Source: an uncultured Gemmatimonadota bacterium (GTDB taxonomy: Bacteria; Gemmatimonadota; Gemmatimonadetes; Gemmatimonadales; GWC2-71-9). Taken from it: DNA of 8,396 bases. Location of the stretch: NCBI GenBank assembly GCA_946479825.1, contig CAMLHU010000088.1, forward strand, positions 1 through 8,396, in the 5' to 3' direction. The notes below the pieces were generated by a model. It was not told the DNA's origin, searched no databases, and saw only the letters and a list, made by a program, of their open reading frames with translations. Below, piece by piece: positions 1 through 7,663 of the stretch. How positions within the stretch are numbered: position 1 is the stretch's first letter; every line of letters starts with the position of its first letter. Both the position numbers and the translations under genes were made by a program.

Positions 1-82
1 CGTGGCCCAGCTGCACCCGGTCGGTCGCGGAGACCGGGGTCGGACACACCAGGGCGGCAGGGTCGATCGTCGGGGCGCTCAC
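1..82 (-). CDS. hypE: HypE, carbamoyl-dehydratase of hydrogenase maturation (N-terminal fragment, cut by window edge)
   Basis: Only the first 27 codons are present; the gene runs off the left edge. The start is GTG at 82, overlapping the hypD stop as GTGA. The visible peptide contains CPTP near residue 13 and ends in DRVQLGH, which matches the N-terminal pattern of many HypE proteins (CPxP, then xVxLGHGSGG). Known role of the family: HypE dehydrates the thiocarboxamide that HypF places on its C-terminal Cys, giving a thiocyanate that donates CN to the iron held by HypC-HypD. Last position after hypD is the usual place for hypE, which supports the call. The catalytic and C-terminal Cys parts lie outside the window, so completeness cannot be judged. 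Confidence 0.82.
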   Translation of the reverse strand, partial: MSAPTIDPAALVCPTPVSATDRVQLGH

Positions 83-1185
83 GAGGGGACCGCCTCGGCC
101 CGGAGTCGGCCGTAGTTGTAGTATGCCGCGCACGCGCCCTCCGACGAGACCATCGGGGCGCCGAGCGGGTGATCCGGGGTGCAGATGGTGCCGAACGCGG
201 GACAGGCGACCGGCTTGAGGGTGCCGCGGAGGACCTCGCCGGCGTGGCAGAGCGCCGGCTCGGACGCCCGGATCCCGCCGAGGTCGAACCGGCGTTCGGC
301 GTCGAAGGCGGCGAACTCCTCGCGGAGCCGAAGCCCCGATTGTGGGATCTCCCCGACGCCGCGCCAGGCCCGGTCGGCCCGCTCGAACACCCGGTCCACC
401 AGCGCCTGCGCCGGCTCGTTGCCGCCCCGGCGGACCGACCGCACGTACTGGTTCTCCACCTCGTGCCGCCCCTGCTCCAGCTGGCGGACGGCGAGGAGGA
501 TCCCCTCGAGGATGTCGATGGGCTCGAAGCCCGTCACGACGATCGGCACCCGGTACTTGGCCGCGATCGGCTCGTACTCCGTCCACCCCATCACCGTGCA
601 GACGTGGCCGGCGGCGAGGAATCCCTGCACGCGGTTGTCCGGGGCGTCGAGGATCGCGGTGATGGCCGGGGGGACGGTGACGTGCGACACCAGGACGCTG
701 AAGTTGGCGACGCCAAGCTCCCGTGCGCGCCAGACCGCCATCGCGTTGGCAGGCGCGGTGGTCTCGAACCCGACCGCGAAGAAGACCACCTGGCGGTCCG
801 GCGTCCGGCGCGCCAGCTCGAGCGCGTCGAGCGGCGAGTAGACCATCCGCACCTGGCCGCCGCGGGCCCGGATCTGGTGCAGGTCGCACTCGCTCCCGGG
901 CACCCGCAGCATGTCGCCGAAGGAGGTGAAGATCACGTCGGGGCGCGCCGCCAGCGCGAGCGCCCGGTCGATCTGCTCGAGCGGGGTGACGCACACCGGG
1001 CAGCCGGGGCCGTGGACCATCTCGACCGCGCCGGCGAGCAGCTCGTCGAGCCCCTGCTTGACGATGGTATGGGTCTGGCCGCCGCACACCTCCATCAGCA
1101 CCCACGGCCGGTGCGAGGTGGCCCGGATCGTCGCGACCAGGTGACGAGCCAGTTCGGGGTCCCGGTATTCGCTCAGGTACTTCAT
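79..1185 (-). CDS. hypD: HypD, Fe-S scaffold for Fe(CN)2CO assembly
   Basis: Protein of 368 residues, full length for the family. HypD holds a [4Fe-4S] cluster and, with HypC, carries the iron while CN and CO ligands are added; it acts in the cytoplasm. The sequence shows EVCGGQTHT (C34), the GPGCPVC motif (C62, C65), [10 protein letters not shown] near 139-148, and a C-terminal cluster motif C313-x14-C328-x6-C335-x16-C352, which is the conserved HypD spacing. The ATG at 1185 was chosen because the protein starts there with the typical MKYLSEYRD, it overlaps the hypC stop as ATGA, and GGAGG sits 4 bases upstream. The reading frame stays open upstream to about 1830, but that part is a shadow of hypC and hypF. 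No essential residue appears to be missing. Confidence 0.97.
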   Translation of the reverse strand: MKYLSEYRDPELARHLVATIRATSHRPWVLMEVCGGQTHTIVKQGLDELLAGAVEMVHGPGCPVCVTPLEQIDRALALAARPDVIFTSFGDMLRVPGSECDLHQIRARGGQVRMVYSPLDALELARRTPDRQVVFFAVGFETTAPANAMAVWRARELGVANFSVLVSHVTVPPAITAILDAPDNRVQGFLAAGHVCTVMGWTEYEPIAAKYRVPIVVTGFEPIDILEGILLAVRQLEQGRHEVENQYVRSVRRGGNEPAQALVDRVFERADRAWRGVGEIPQSGLRLREEFAAFDAERRFDLGGIRASEPALCHAGEVLRGTLKPVACPAFGTICTPDHPLGAPMVSSEGACAAYYNYGRLRAEAVPS

Positions 1186-1460
1186 ACGGCCTCCGCCCGG
1201 TCGGCCAGTTCCTGCATCCACTCGAGTTCGTCGAGCCGGCTCATCGCCCGGAGCGCCTCGAAGGTCCGGTGCGCTTCGGCCTCGTCCACCCGGGCGATGG
1301 CGAACCCCACGTGGACGATCACGTAGTCGCCGGTCTGCACCTCGTCGCTCACGTAGGCGAGGCAGACCTCCCGGCGGACGCCGCCGAAGTCCACCACGCC
1401 CATCGGAAGCCCCTGCGCGTCGCGCCGCTCGACCACGCGGCCTGGAATGCCAAGGCACAT
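1182..1460 (-). CDS. hypC: HypC, hydrogenase maturation chaperone
   Basis: Small chaperone of 92 residues that binds HypD and the iron precursor and hands the Fe(CN)2CO group to the apo large subunit. It begins MCLGIPG; Cys2, exposed after Met removal, is the essential iron-binding residue of the family. [12 protein letters not shown] (residues 44-55, H50) is the second conserved block. The acidic helical C-terminus (residues about 60-92) is at the longer end for HypC. It starts at ATG 1460 after the largest non-coding gap of the operon (21 bases behind hypF) with a good Shine-Dalgarno, and its stop overlaps the hypD start as ATGA. Being the only HypC/HybG homologue in this operon, it presumably serves HyaB. 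Confidence 0.96.
   Translation of the reverse strand: MCLGIPGRVVERRDAQGLPMGVVDFGGVRREVCLAYVSDEVQTGDYVIVHVGFAIARVDEAEAHRTFEALRAMSRLDELEWMQELADRAEAV
1190..1194 (-). promoter_or_regulatory. Shine-Dalgarno for hypD, inside hypC
   Basis: GGAGG on the minus strand, 4 bases before the hypD ATG and within the last codons of hypC. Together with the ATGA overlap it fixes the hypD start at 1185. Confidence 0.65.
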
Positions 1461-1468
1461 CGTTCGTC

Positions 1469-1473
1469 CCTCC
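1469..1473 (-). promoter_or_regulatory. Shine-Dalgarno for hypC
   Basis: GGAGG on the minus strand, 8 bases before the hypC ATG, inside the 21-base gap between hypF and hypC. It lets hypC be initiated independently rather than only by coupling to hypF. Confidence 0.75.
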
Positions 1474-1481
1474 CTGAGCGG

Positions 1482-3806
1482 TCAGCGGCCGGGGCCGCCG
1501 TGGCCCTGCCGCGCCAGCAGCGCGGCGCCGACCGCCGCCTGTCCGTAGCTCACCCCGCCGTCGTTCGGCGGGAGCCGGCGAGGCGCCAGCGCCTCGAACC
1601 CGGCCGCCTCCAGCCGGGCGCGGAGCCCGAGCAGCAGTCGCGCGTTCTGGAAGCATCCGCCGCCCAACGCGACGGTCCGGAGCCCCGCCTGTGCGGCGGC
1701 GGACCGGGCGAGCTCCGCGCCGGCGGCGATCACGCTCTCGTGGAAGGCGGCGGCGAGGTCCTCGGTCGCCCGGCCGGCCCGGCGCCCTTCGCCCAGCGCC
1801 GCCAGCAGCGGCAGCGGGTCGGCGATCCATCCGTCACCGACCTCGCGGATCGGGAACGGCAGCGGCGCCGCAGGGCGGCGCCCCGCCAGCGACTCCAGCT
1901 CCATCGCCGCCTGCCCTTCGTAGCTCGCGACCCGGCGGACGCCGAGCACCGCCGCGGCCGCGTCGAAGAGCCGGCCGAGTGACGAGGCCTTCGGGGAGTT
2001 GATCCCCCGGGCCAGCTGCGCCTCGACCGCCGCCCGCTCGCGCGGCGCCACCCCATCGAAGGCCCCCTCGAACGCCGCGGCCGCTCCAGGCTCGAGCGTC
2101 AGGTAGCCAAGCGCCACCCGCCACGGCTGGCGGGCCGCCACGTCGCCGCCCGCCAGGGGCACGTACCGCAGATGCCCGGCGCGCCGATACCCGGTCAGGT
2201 CCGCCACCAGCGTCTCCGCCCCCCACACGCACCCGTCATCGCCGATCCCGGTGCCGTCGAAGGCCAGCCCCACCACGGGATCGGTCCGACCGTGCTCTGC
2301 CAGCACCGCCGCGATGTGGGCGTGGTGATGCTGCACCGCGATCAGCTCCGGCAATCCCATCTCGTCGGCGAGCCGGGTGGAGAGGTAGCCGGGGTGGGTG
2401 TCGCGGACCGCGACCATCGGGTCGATGCCGAAGAGGTCACGCCACGCCGAGAGGGTGTCGCGGAAGTGGCGAAGGGTCTCGAGCGAGTCCAGGTCGCCGA
2501 TGTGCTGGCTGACGTAGGCCTCGTTCCCGGCGAGGAGCGTGAAGGTGTTCTTGAGGTGCGGGCCGACCGCGACCAGGGGGCGAGGTGACGCGACCGGCAC
2601 CGGGATCGGCAGCGGGGCGTACCCGCGCGACCGGCGGAGCATCACCGTCTCGCTCCCAGCGCGGCGGACGACCGAGTCGTCATAGCGGGCGACGATCTCG
2701 CGGTCGTGGAGCAGGAATCCGTCGGCGATCTCGCGCAGGCGGGCCCGGGCCTCGTGGGTGCCGGTCGCGATCGGCTCCTCGCTCCGGTTGCCGCTCGTCA
2801 TCACCAGCGGGCGGCCGACGTCGTGCAGCAGCAGGTGATGCAGGGGGGTATAGGCGAGCATCACCCCGATCGTGGAGACCCCCGGTGCCACCCCCTCGGC
2901 AAGGGGGGCGTCGTCCCTCCGCTCGAGCAGAACGATGGGCCGTTCACGGGAGCTGAGGAGGGTCGCCTCCTCGTCGGTCACCCGGGCGAGGCGCTCCGCC
3001 TCCGCCAGCGACCGGACGATCACCGCGAACGGCCGTGCCTCGCGGGCCTTCCGCTGGCGGAGCCGGGCGACGGCCGGGGCGTCGGTGGCATCCACGGCGA
3101 GGTGGAATCCGCCCAGTCCCCGGATCGCGAGGATCCCGCCGCCCCGCAACAGGGCTGCCGCCCGGGCAAGCCCGTCCTCCCCCTCCACCTCGCGTCCCGG
3201 CACCGCCGGATCCTCGTACCAGATCCGCGGCCCGCACGCCGGGCAGCTGTTCGTCTCCGAATGGTACCGGCGCTCGCCGGGGGCGGCGTATTCGCCCGCA
3301 CACTCGGGACACTGCTGGAACGCCGACATACTGGTCCGCGCCCGGTCGTACGGCATCGCCTGGATGACCGTGAACCGCGGACCGCAGTCGGTGCAGGTGA
3401 TGAACGGATACCGGTACCGCCGGTCCGCCGGGTCGAAGAGCTCGGCCTCGCAGGCCGGGCAGATGGCCGCGTCGGGGGAGACCGGCTGGCGCCGCCCGGG
3501 CTCGACCTCGCTCTCGAGGATCGCGAAGCCCCGCACCGACATCGGCGCGCGGTCGGCCCGTTCGAGGGCGTCGATCCGGGCGAGCGGCGGGGCCTCTCGG
3601 GGCAGCTCGCCCACGAACGCCTCCACCGCCCCGGCCGGCCCTTCGACCCAGAGGCGCACTTCGCCGGAGGTGTTGCGGACCCAGCCGGCGAGGCCGTGAC
3701 GGGCCGCCAGCCGGTGCACGTACGGCCGGAAGCCGACGCCCTGGACCACGCCGGTCACCCGCAGCTCCAGCGCCAGGCGGTCCCCCCGGTCGCGCACCGC
3801 GATCAC
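1482..3806 (-). CDS. hypF: HypF, carbamoyltransferase of hydrogenase maturation
   Basis: Full-length protein of 774 residues. HypF uses carbamoyl phosphate and ATP to transfer a carbamoyl group to the C-terminal Cys of HypE, the source of the CN ligands. Four parts are visible in order: an acylphosphatase-like domain (about 12-100) with [10 protein letters not shown] (R27) and N45; two zinc fingers built from C116/C119, C138/C141, C166/C169 and C188/C191; a YrdC-like domain (about 205-395) with the [11 protein letters not shown] block; and a Kae1-like domain (about 410-765) with VQHHHAH (493-497), [19 protein letters not shown] and LGGGCFQN. The GTG start at 3806 overlaps the hypB stop as GTGA; no strong Shine-Dalgarno is seen, so translational coupling to hypB is likely. 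Nothing looks degraded. Confidence 0.97.
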   Translation of the reverse strand: MIAVRDRGDRLALELRVTGVVQGVGFRPYVHRLAARHGLAGWVRNTSGEVRLWVEGPAGAVEAFVGELPREAPPLARIDALERADRAPMSVRGFAILESEVEPGRRQPVSPDAAICPACEAELFDPADRRYRYPFITCTDCGPRFTVIQAMPYDRARTSMSAFQQCPECAGEYAAPGERRYHSETNSCPACGPRIWYEDPAVPGREVEGEDGLARAAALLRGGGILAIRGLGGFHLAVDATDAPAVARLRQRKAREARPFAVIVRSLAEAERLARVTDEEATLLSSRERPIVLLERRDDAPLAEGVAPGVSTIGVMLAYTPLHHLLLHDVGRPLVMTSGNRSEEPIATGTHEARARLREIADGFLLHDREIVARYDDSVVRRAGSETVMLRRSRGYAPLPIPVPVASPRPLVAVGPHLKNTFTLLAGNEAYVSQHIGDLDSLETLRHFRDTLSAWRDLFGIDPMVAVRDTHPGYLSTRLADEMGLPELIAVQHHHAHIAAVLAEHGRTDPVVGLAFDGTGIGDDGCVWGAETLVADLTGYRRAGHLRYVPLAGGDVAARQPWRVALGYLTLEPGAAAAFEGAFDGVAPRERAAVEAQLARGINSPKASSLGRLFDAAAAVLGVRRVASYEGQAAMELESLAGRRPAAPLPFPIREVGDGWIADPLPLLAALGEGRRAGRATEDLAAAFHESVIAAGAELARSAAAQAGLRTVALGGGCFQNARLLLGLRARLEAAGFEALAPRRLPPNDGGVSYGQAAVGAALLARQGHGGPGR

Positions 3807-4471
3807 GCGGGCCGCCCGGCGGCCACCCGCCGCACCAGGGCGAACCAGTCGTCCAGCCCGCCCTCGACCAGCGACGAGGTCAGGACGAACTCCAGGTCCG
3901 GATTCGTAGCGCGCGCCTCGGCCATCGCGCGGTCGAGGTCGAACGGCACGTGCGGCAGCAGGTCGAGCTTGGTGAAGACGGCATAGCGCGCGTGGCGGAA
4001 CATCGCCGGGTACTTGGCCGGCTTGTCCTCGCCGTCGGTGACCGGGAAGAGCACCACCTTGGCGTCCTCGCCCAGGTCCCAGTTGGCGGGGCAGACCAGG
4101 TTGCCGACGTTCTCGATGAACAGCAGGTCGGTCGTGGCGAGGTCCACCGCGTCGAGGGCGTCGCCCACCTGGCGGGCGTCGAGGTGGCAGGCGCCGTGGG
4201 TCACCACGGCCTGGACCAGGCGGTCGGTGTGGCGGGCCAGCCGGTCGGCGTCGTTCTGCGTCTGGACGTCGCCGGTGACGACCGCCAGCCGGAGTTCGTC
4301 GCCGAGCGCGGCCAGGGTGCGCTCGAGGAGGAGGGTCTTCCCCGCCCCGGGGCCCGAGACCAGGTTGAGCGCGGGCACGCCCGCCTCGCGCAAGCGGGCG
4401 CGCACGCCGGCCGCGAGCGCGTCGTTCCGCGCCATCACCCGTTCACGGACCTCGATCGTGCGGACGGGCAT
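3803..4471 (-). CDS. hypB: HypB, GTPase for nickel insertion
   Basis: GTPase of 222 residues that drives nickel transfer with HypA into the HyaB precursor. The sequence shows the P-loop SGPGAGKT (39-46), GDVQTQNDADR (67-77), the conserved metal site C95-H96 in GACHLDA with C127 in ENVGNLVCP, the VTDGEDKPAKYP block (144-155), and TKLD (167-170) as the base-recognition motif. The N-terminus begins directly with MPVRTIEVRERV, so the CxxCGC high-affinity nickel motif and the His-rich stretch found in some HypB proteins are absent. The ATG at 4471 is supported by GGAGG 6 bases upstream; the start lies inside hypA, giving a 29-base overlap. The GTPase core appears intact. Confidence 0.97.
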   Translation of the reverse strand: MPVRTIEVRERVMARNDALAAGVRARLREAGVPALNLVSGPGAGKTLLLERTLAALGDELRLAVVTGDVQTQNDADRLARHTDRLVQAVVTHGACHLDARQVGDALDAVDLATTDLLFIENVGNLVCPANWDLGEDAKVVLFPVTDGEDKPAKYPAMFRHARYAVFTKLDLLPHVPFDLDRAMAEARATNPDLEFVLTSSLVEGGLDDWFALVRRVAAGRPA

Positions 4472-4712
4472 CGTCCACCTCCAGGTAGGCCAGCCGCAGC
4501 TCCGCCCCGGCCCGCCGCTCGATCACGGCGTGGGCCCCGCGGAAGGGCGGCTCCGTGAGCAGCGTCTCGAGCCAGAAGCTGAGATTGCCGGGCTCGACCC
4601 CGGCGTCGTCGCCCACCACCACCGCGAGGCTCGTGAGCGTCCCGGCCCCCACCGGGCCGAGACGCTCTTCCGCCATCCGGCAGACCTCGAGCGCGACGCT
4701 CAGTTCATGCAT
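4443..4712 (-). CDS. hypA: HypA-like nickel chaperone lacking the zinc domain
   Basis: Protein of 89 residues, against about 113-120 in typical HypA. It begins MHELSVALEVCRMAEE; the N-terminal Met-His-Glu (His2) is the nickel site of the family, and the VGAGTLTSLAVVVGDDAGVEPGNLSFWLETL core (about 21-51) matches the first alpha/beta part. The normal zinc domain, two CxxC pairs between the two halves, is missing: after VIERR (63-67) the protein goes straight to AELRLAYLEVDD (70-81), which resembles the final beta strand of HypA. The only Cys is C11. The join is in frame and no skipped coding sequence is left in another frame, so this looks like a clean deletion and not a frameshift. The start overlaps the hyaD stop by 8 bases (ATGCATGA), and the 3' end overlaps hypB by 29. 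Identity as a HypA relative is firm from sequence and position; full function is uncertain. Confidence 0.88.
   Translation of the reverse strand: MHELSVALEVCRMAEERLGPVGAGTLTSLAVVVGDDAGVEPGNLSFWLETLLTEPPFRGAHAVIERRAGAELRLAYLEVDDARPHDRGP
4478..4482 (-). promoter_or_regulatory. Shine-Dalgarno for hypB, inside hypA
   Basis: GGAGG on the minus strand 6 bases before the hypB ATG. It lies within the hypA codons for the C-terminal LEV residues and decides the hypB start at 4471. Confidence 0.7.
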
Positions 4713-5205
4713 GCACGGGCTCCCGCGCGCGGCACGGCGATCCCCGTTCCGCGAGCATCTGGGCGACGCGCTCCACCAGCGTCGGCAGCGCCGCCGCCAC
4801 CACGGAGCTGAGCGTGTCGCCCAGCGCCACCCGGGCGGGCTGGAGCCCGACCGCCACCGTGTCGTCCGGGAGGGTGCGGCGCAGCTCCGCCAGCGCGAGC
4901 ACGTCCCGCAGGTCCACCTGGTGCGGCGAGATCTTGGTGGCCAGGTAGCGCGGAATCTGCGGCCGATCGAGTTCGACCAGGGTGCCCGGCGTGGTGCCGG
5001 TGTCGATGGCGTCGAGCAGCACCAGGCGACCGGCGTCCTCGATCATCGGGAGGAGGTTCATCCCCCACGTCCCCCCGTCCACCAGGACCACGCCGGGCCC
5101 CGGATCCCACCCGCGGTCCAGCCGGTCCAGCGCGGCGAGGCCCAGGCCGTCGTCGCCCATCAGCGGGTTGCCGAGGCCGATGACCACCACCGGGCCGTCA
5201 GTCAT
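4705..5205 (-). CDS. hyaD: HyaD-type hydrogenase maturation endopeptidase
   Basis: Nickel-dependent protease of 166 residues (HyaD/HybD/HycI family) that removes the C-terminal tail of the large subunit after nickel insertion. The sequence shows VIGLGNPLMGDDGLG (8-22), VDGGTWGMNLL (42-52), LLDAID (63-68) and KISPHQVDL (91-99). By comparison with E. coli HybD, the nickel ligands would be D19 (Glu16 in HybD, Asp in some relatives such as HycI), D65 and H95. The ATG at 5205 is preferred because MTDGPVVVIG places the glycine motif at the usual distance; an in-frame TTG at 5223 would add six residues. The start overlaps the hyaC stop by 8 bases and the Shine-Dalgarno is weak, so coupling is likely. 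Its substrate is presumably HyaB from the same operon. Confidence 0.94.
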   Translation of the reverse strand: MTDGPVVVIGLGNPLMGDDGLGLAALDRLDRGWDPGPGVVLVDGGTWGMNLLPMIEDAGRLVLLDAIDTGTTPGTLVELDRPQIPRYLATKISPHQVDLRDVLALAELRRTLPDDTVAVGLQPARVALGDTLSSVVAAALPTLVERVAQMLAERGSPCRAREPVHA

Positions 5206-5950
5206 CGACGAACGTCTCGTCAACGCTCACGAACCGTCCCCCCGTGATGATCGAGGAGACCGTCCCCCCGCGCTCCAGCAGGTCCGCGCGCAGGCTCAGG
5301 TAGACGTGGATCGGGATGAAGACCAGGAACACCCACGTCAGGAGATGATGGACCACGCGGACCACCTGGATCCCGCCGGCGGCGAGGACCAGCGGCTCGG
5401 TGAGCGAGTACCAGAACCCCCCGGGGGCCGCCTGCCCGTAGAGTGCGAACCCGGTGGCGGCCTGACAGGCGGCGACCAGGTACACGCCGGTGTACGAGAA
5501 CTGCTGCAGGGGGTTGTGGCCGAGATAGTGGGGCGCGCGCTCCGGGTGGATCAGCAGGTAGTACTTCACCTGCCGCACCAGGTTGACCCAGTCGCGCCGG
5601 CGGATCGGGAAGAGGGCGCGGAACCGCTCGAAGCGATTGCCGGCCACCAGCCAGTAGAGGCGCACCACCGCCGTGGCCACCAGGGTCCCCGCCGCGGCGA
5701 AGTGGATGAACCGGATCCACCCCATGAAGAACCCGGACCGGATCCCCTCCCCGGTCGCGAGGAAGGCCGGCCGGCCGATGTAGAGGCCGGTCGCGGCGAG
5801 CACCACGATGCACCCGGCGGCGATCCAGTGCATCGCGCGGAGGGGCCACCCCCAGAGGTACACCCAGTGGTACTCGCCCGACGCGGGCGGCACCTTGCGG
5901 CCCAATGTCACCGGGTGGGCGCGCGGAAGGCGGGCAGCGCGCGGCGTCAT
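5198..5950 (-). CDS. hyaC: HyaC, di-heme cytochrome b subunit of membrane-bound [NiFe] hydrogenase
   Basis: Integral membrane protein of 250 residues that anchors the hydrogenase and carries electrons to quinone. About four hydrophobic helices are visible, near residues 37-58, 78-101, 153-172 and 194-220. Conserved histidines fitting heme b ligation sit at H41 (LRAMHW), H83 (FIHFAAAG), H201-H202 (VVHHLLTW) and H215 (IPIHVYL). The N-terminal 35 residues are polar and Pro/Arg rich, including HWVYLWGWPLR just before helix 1, which is typical of the family. The ATG at 5950 overlaps the hyaB stop as ATGA. The place after hyaB and before the protease gene is the classic HyaC position. Assignment to the Ni/Fe-hydrogenase b-type cytochrome family is firm; the actual electron acceptor is inferred. 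Confidence 0.95.
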   Translation of the reverse strand: MTPRAARLPRAHPVTLGRKVPPASGEYHWVYLWGWPLRAMHWIAAGCIVVLAATGLYIGRPAFLATGEGIRSGFFMGWIRFIHFAAAGTLVATAVVRLYWLVAGNRFERFRALFPIRRRDWVNLVRQVKYYLLIHPERAPHYLGHNPLQQFSYTGVYLVAACQAATGFALYGQAAPGGFWYSLTEPLVLAAGGIQVVRVVHHLLTWVFLVFIPIHVYLSLRADLLERGGTVSSIITGGRFVSVDETFVDD

Positions 5951-7662
5951 TGGACCCGGACCTCGGTCACGGGCTGGCCGGTCGCGTCGAGCACGTGGAC
6001 CCCGCACGCCATGCAGGGATCGAACGAGTGGATGGTGCGGAGGATCTCGATCGGTCGCGCCGGGTCGGCCAGCGGGTGGTGATCCATCAGCGCCGCCTCG
6101 TACGCCCCGGGCTGCCCCTCCTTGTCGCGCGGAGAGCAGTTCCACGTGCTCGGCACCACGCACTGGTACCGCTCGATCTTCCCGTCCGCGATCCGGACCC
6201 AGTGCCCGAGCGCGCCGCGCGGGGCGTCGAGGTAGCCGTACCCCTGCGCGGTCTTGGGCCAGGTGGAGGGCTCCCACTTGTCGCCGTTGTGGGTCCGGAC
6301 GTCGCCGCCCTTGATCCGGGCCACCAGGGCGTCGTACCAATGGCTGAGGCGCCGGGCCAGGAGGACCGTCTCCATCCCGCGGGCGGCGGTGCGGCCGAGC
6401 GTCGAGAAGAGCACCGCCGGGCCGACGTCGAGCCGGTCGAGCACCTCCTTGACCATCCCCCGGACGTCCTTCTGCCCGGCGGCGAACGCCACCAGCATCC
6501 GGGCGAGTGGCCCGACCTCCATCGGGCGTCCGTCGTACCGCGGGGACTTCATCCACGAGTACTTGGCCTGGTCGTGCAGGTACGACCACGGGGGCTTGGG
6601 CCCGGTGTACTTCGCCTTGGTCTCGCCGTCCCACGGGTGGAGCCCGGCGTCGTCGCCCTTCGAATATTCGTACCACGAGCTGGTGATGTATTCCTGGACC
6701 AGCTTCTGGTCGTAGGGCCAGACCCGGGTCAGGTCCTTGCCGAGCACGATGCCGCGGGGGAAGTAGAGGGAATCGAGGTCCCGCACGTCGGAGTCGGGGA
6801 ACTCGCCGACGGCCAGATAGTTGCCGGTCCCCCCGCCGATGGCGCCCCAGTCCTTGTAGAACCCCGCGATGGCCACGAGGTCGGGCCAGTACACCTGCTC
6901 GACGAACCGCTGGCTCCGCACGATGAGGTCGTGGATGTCGGTGAGCCGCTCGGCGTTGATCGTCGCGCGGGCGTCGAGGTTGATGGCCGAGGCCATCCCG
7001 CCGACCAGGAAATTCGGGTGCGGGTTCTTCCCGCCGAAGATGGTGTGGAGCCGGATGACGTCGCGCTGCCAGTCGAGCGCCTCGAGGTAGTGCGCCACCG
7101 CCATCAGGTTGGCCTCGGGAGGGAGCTTGTACGCCGGGTGCCCCCAGTAGCCGTTGGTGAAGATCCCGAGTTGGCCCGACCCGACGAACCCCTTGAGCCG
7201 GTCGCGGACCTCGGCGAAATACGTGGCCGAGTTGTTGGGCCACGGCGAGAGTCCGCTCGCCAGCTTCGCGGTGGCCGCCGGATCGGCCGAGAGCGCGCTC
7301 ACCACGTCCACCCAGTCGAGCGCGTGCAGGTGGTAGAAGTGGATCACGTGGTCCTGCACGAACTGCATCCCGTGGATCAGGTTGCGGATCAGGTTGGCGT
7401 TGGGCGGGATGCGGATGTCGAGCGCGTCTTCCACGGCCCGGCACGAGGCGACCGCGTGGACGACGGTGCAGACCCCGCAGATGCGCTGGGTGAAGGCCCA
7501 GGCGTCGCGCGGGTCGCGCCCCTCCATGATGGTCTCGATGCCCCGGAACTGGGTGGAGGTGGCCCAGGCCTTGGTGATCCTCCCCTGGTCGGCCTGCGCC
7601 TCGATGCGGAGGTGGCCCTCGATCCGGGTGATGGGGTCGACGACGACCCTGGTGGTGGCCAT
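5947..7662 (-). CDS. hyaB: HyaB, [NiFe] hydrogenase large (catalytic) subunit, group 1
   Basis: Catalytic subunit of 571 residues that oxidises H2 at the Ni-Fe(CN)2CO site. The N-terminal ligand motif is RICGVCTVVH (C62, C65, H69). The C-terminal one is DPCMACGVH (C550, C553, H556), followed by a 15-residue tail VLDATGQPVTEVRVQ that HyaD should cut after H556. Blocks RGIETIMEGRDPRDAWAF, HFYHLHALDWVDVVSAL and GGKNPHPNFLVGG are typical of membrane-bound uptake hydrogenases of group 1. After the first motif the residues are TVVHA, not the TGTHA/TGCHA style I recall from oxygen-tolerant HoxG and HyaB. The subunit has no signal peptide of its own; it would be carried across the membrane with HyaA by Tat. 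The ATG at 7662 is 1 base after the hyaA stop, with GGGGGAG a few bases upstream. Confidence 0.98.
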   Translation of the reverse strand: MATTRVVVDPITRIEGHLRIEAQADQGRITKAWATSTQFRGIETIMEGRDPRDAWAFTQRICGVCTVVHAVASCRAVEDALDIRIPPNANLIRNLIHGMQFVQDHVIHFYHLHALDWVDVVSALSADPAATAKLASGLSPWPNNSATYFAEVRDRLKGFVGSGQLGIFTNGYWGHPAYKLPPEANLMAVAHYLEALDWQRDVIRLHTIFGGKNPHPNFLVGGMASAINLDARATINAERLTDIHDLIVRSQRFVEQVYWPDLVAIAGFYKDWGAIGGGTGNYLAVGEFPDSDVRDLDSLYFPRGIVLGKDLTRVWPYDQKLVQEYITSSWYEYSKGDDAGLHPWDGETKAKYTGPKPPWSYLHDQAKYSWMKSPRYDGRPMEVGPLARMLVAFAAGQKDVRGMVKEVLDRLDVGPAVLFSTLGRTAARGMETVLLARRLSHWYDALVARIKGGDVRTHNGDKWEPSTWPKTAQGYGYLDAPRGALGHWVRIADGKIERYQCVVPSTWNCSPRDKEGQPGAYEAALMDHHPLADPARPIEILRTIHSFDPCMACGVHVLDATGQPVTEVRVQ

Positions 7663-7663
7663 C

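Noticed and set aside
1461..1481. Possible internal promoter or terminator between hypF and hypC
   Set aside because: The gap is only 21 bases, is occupied by a Shine-Dalgarno, and shows no hairpin with a T run and no convincing -35/-10 pair.
1186..1830. Upstream extension of the hypD frame to 583 codons
   Set aside because: The extension overlaps hypC and the end of hypF in another frame and is an Arg/Gly/Pro-rich shadow; the real start MKYLSEYRD with ribosome site is at 1185.
2706..3986. A 426-codon plus-strand open frame opposite hypF
   Set aside because: Antisense shadow of hypF with biased composition and no domain; hypF motifs run through the whole stretch.
4443..4712. A frameshift as the cause of the short HypA
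   Set aside because: The frame is continuous through the recognisable C-terminal strand, and there is no space between the two halves for a Cys-rich segment in any frame.
5951..7444. Upstream extension of the hyaC frame to 748 codons
   Set aside because: The added part is a frame-shifted shadow of hyaB; the cytochrome starts at the ATGA overlap at 5950.
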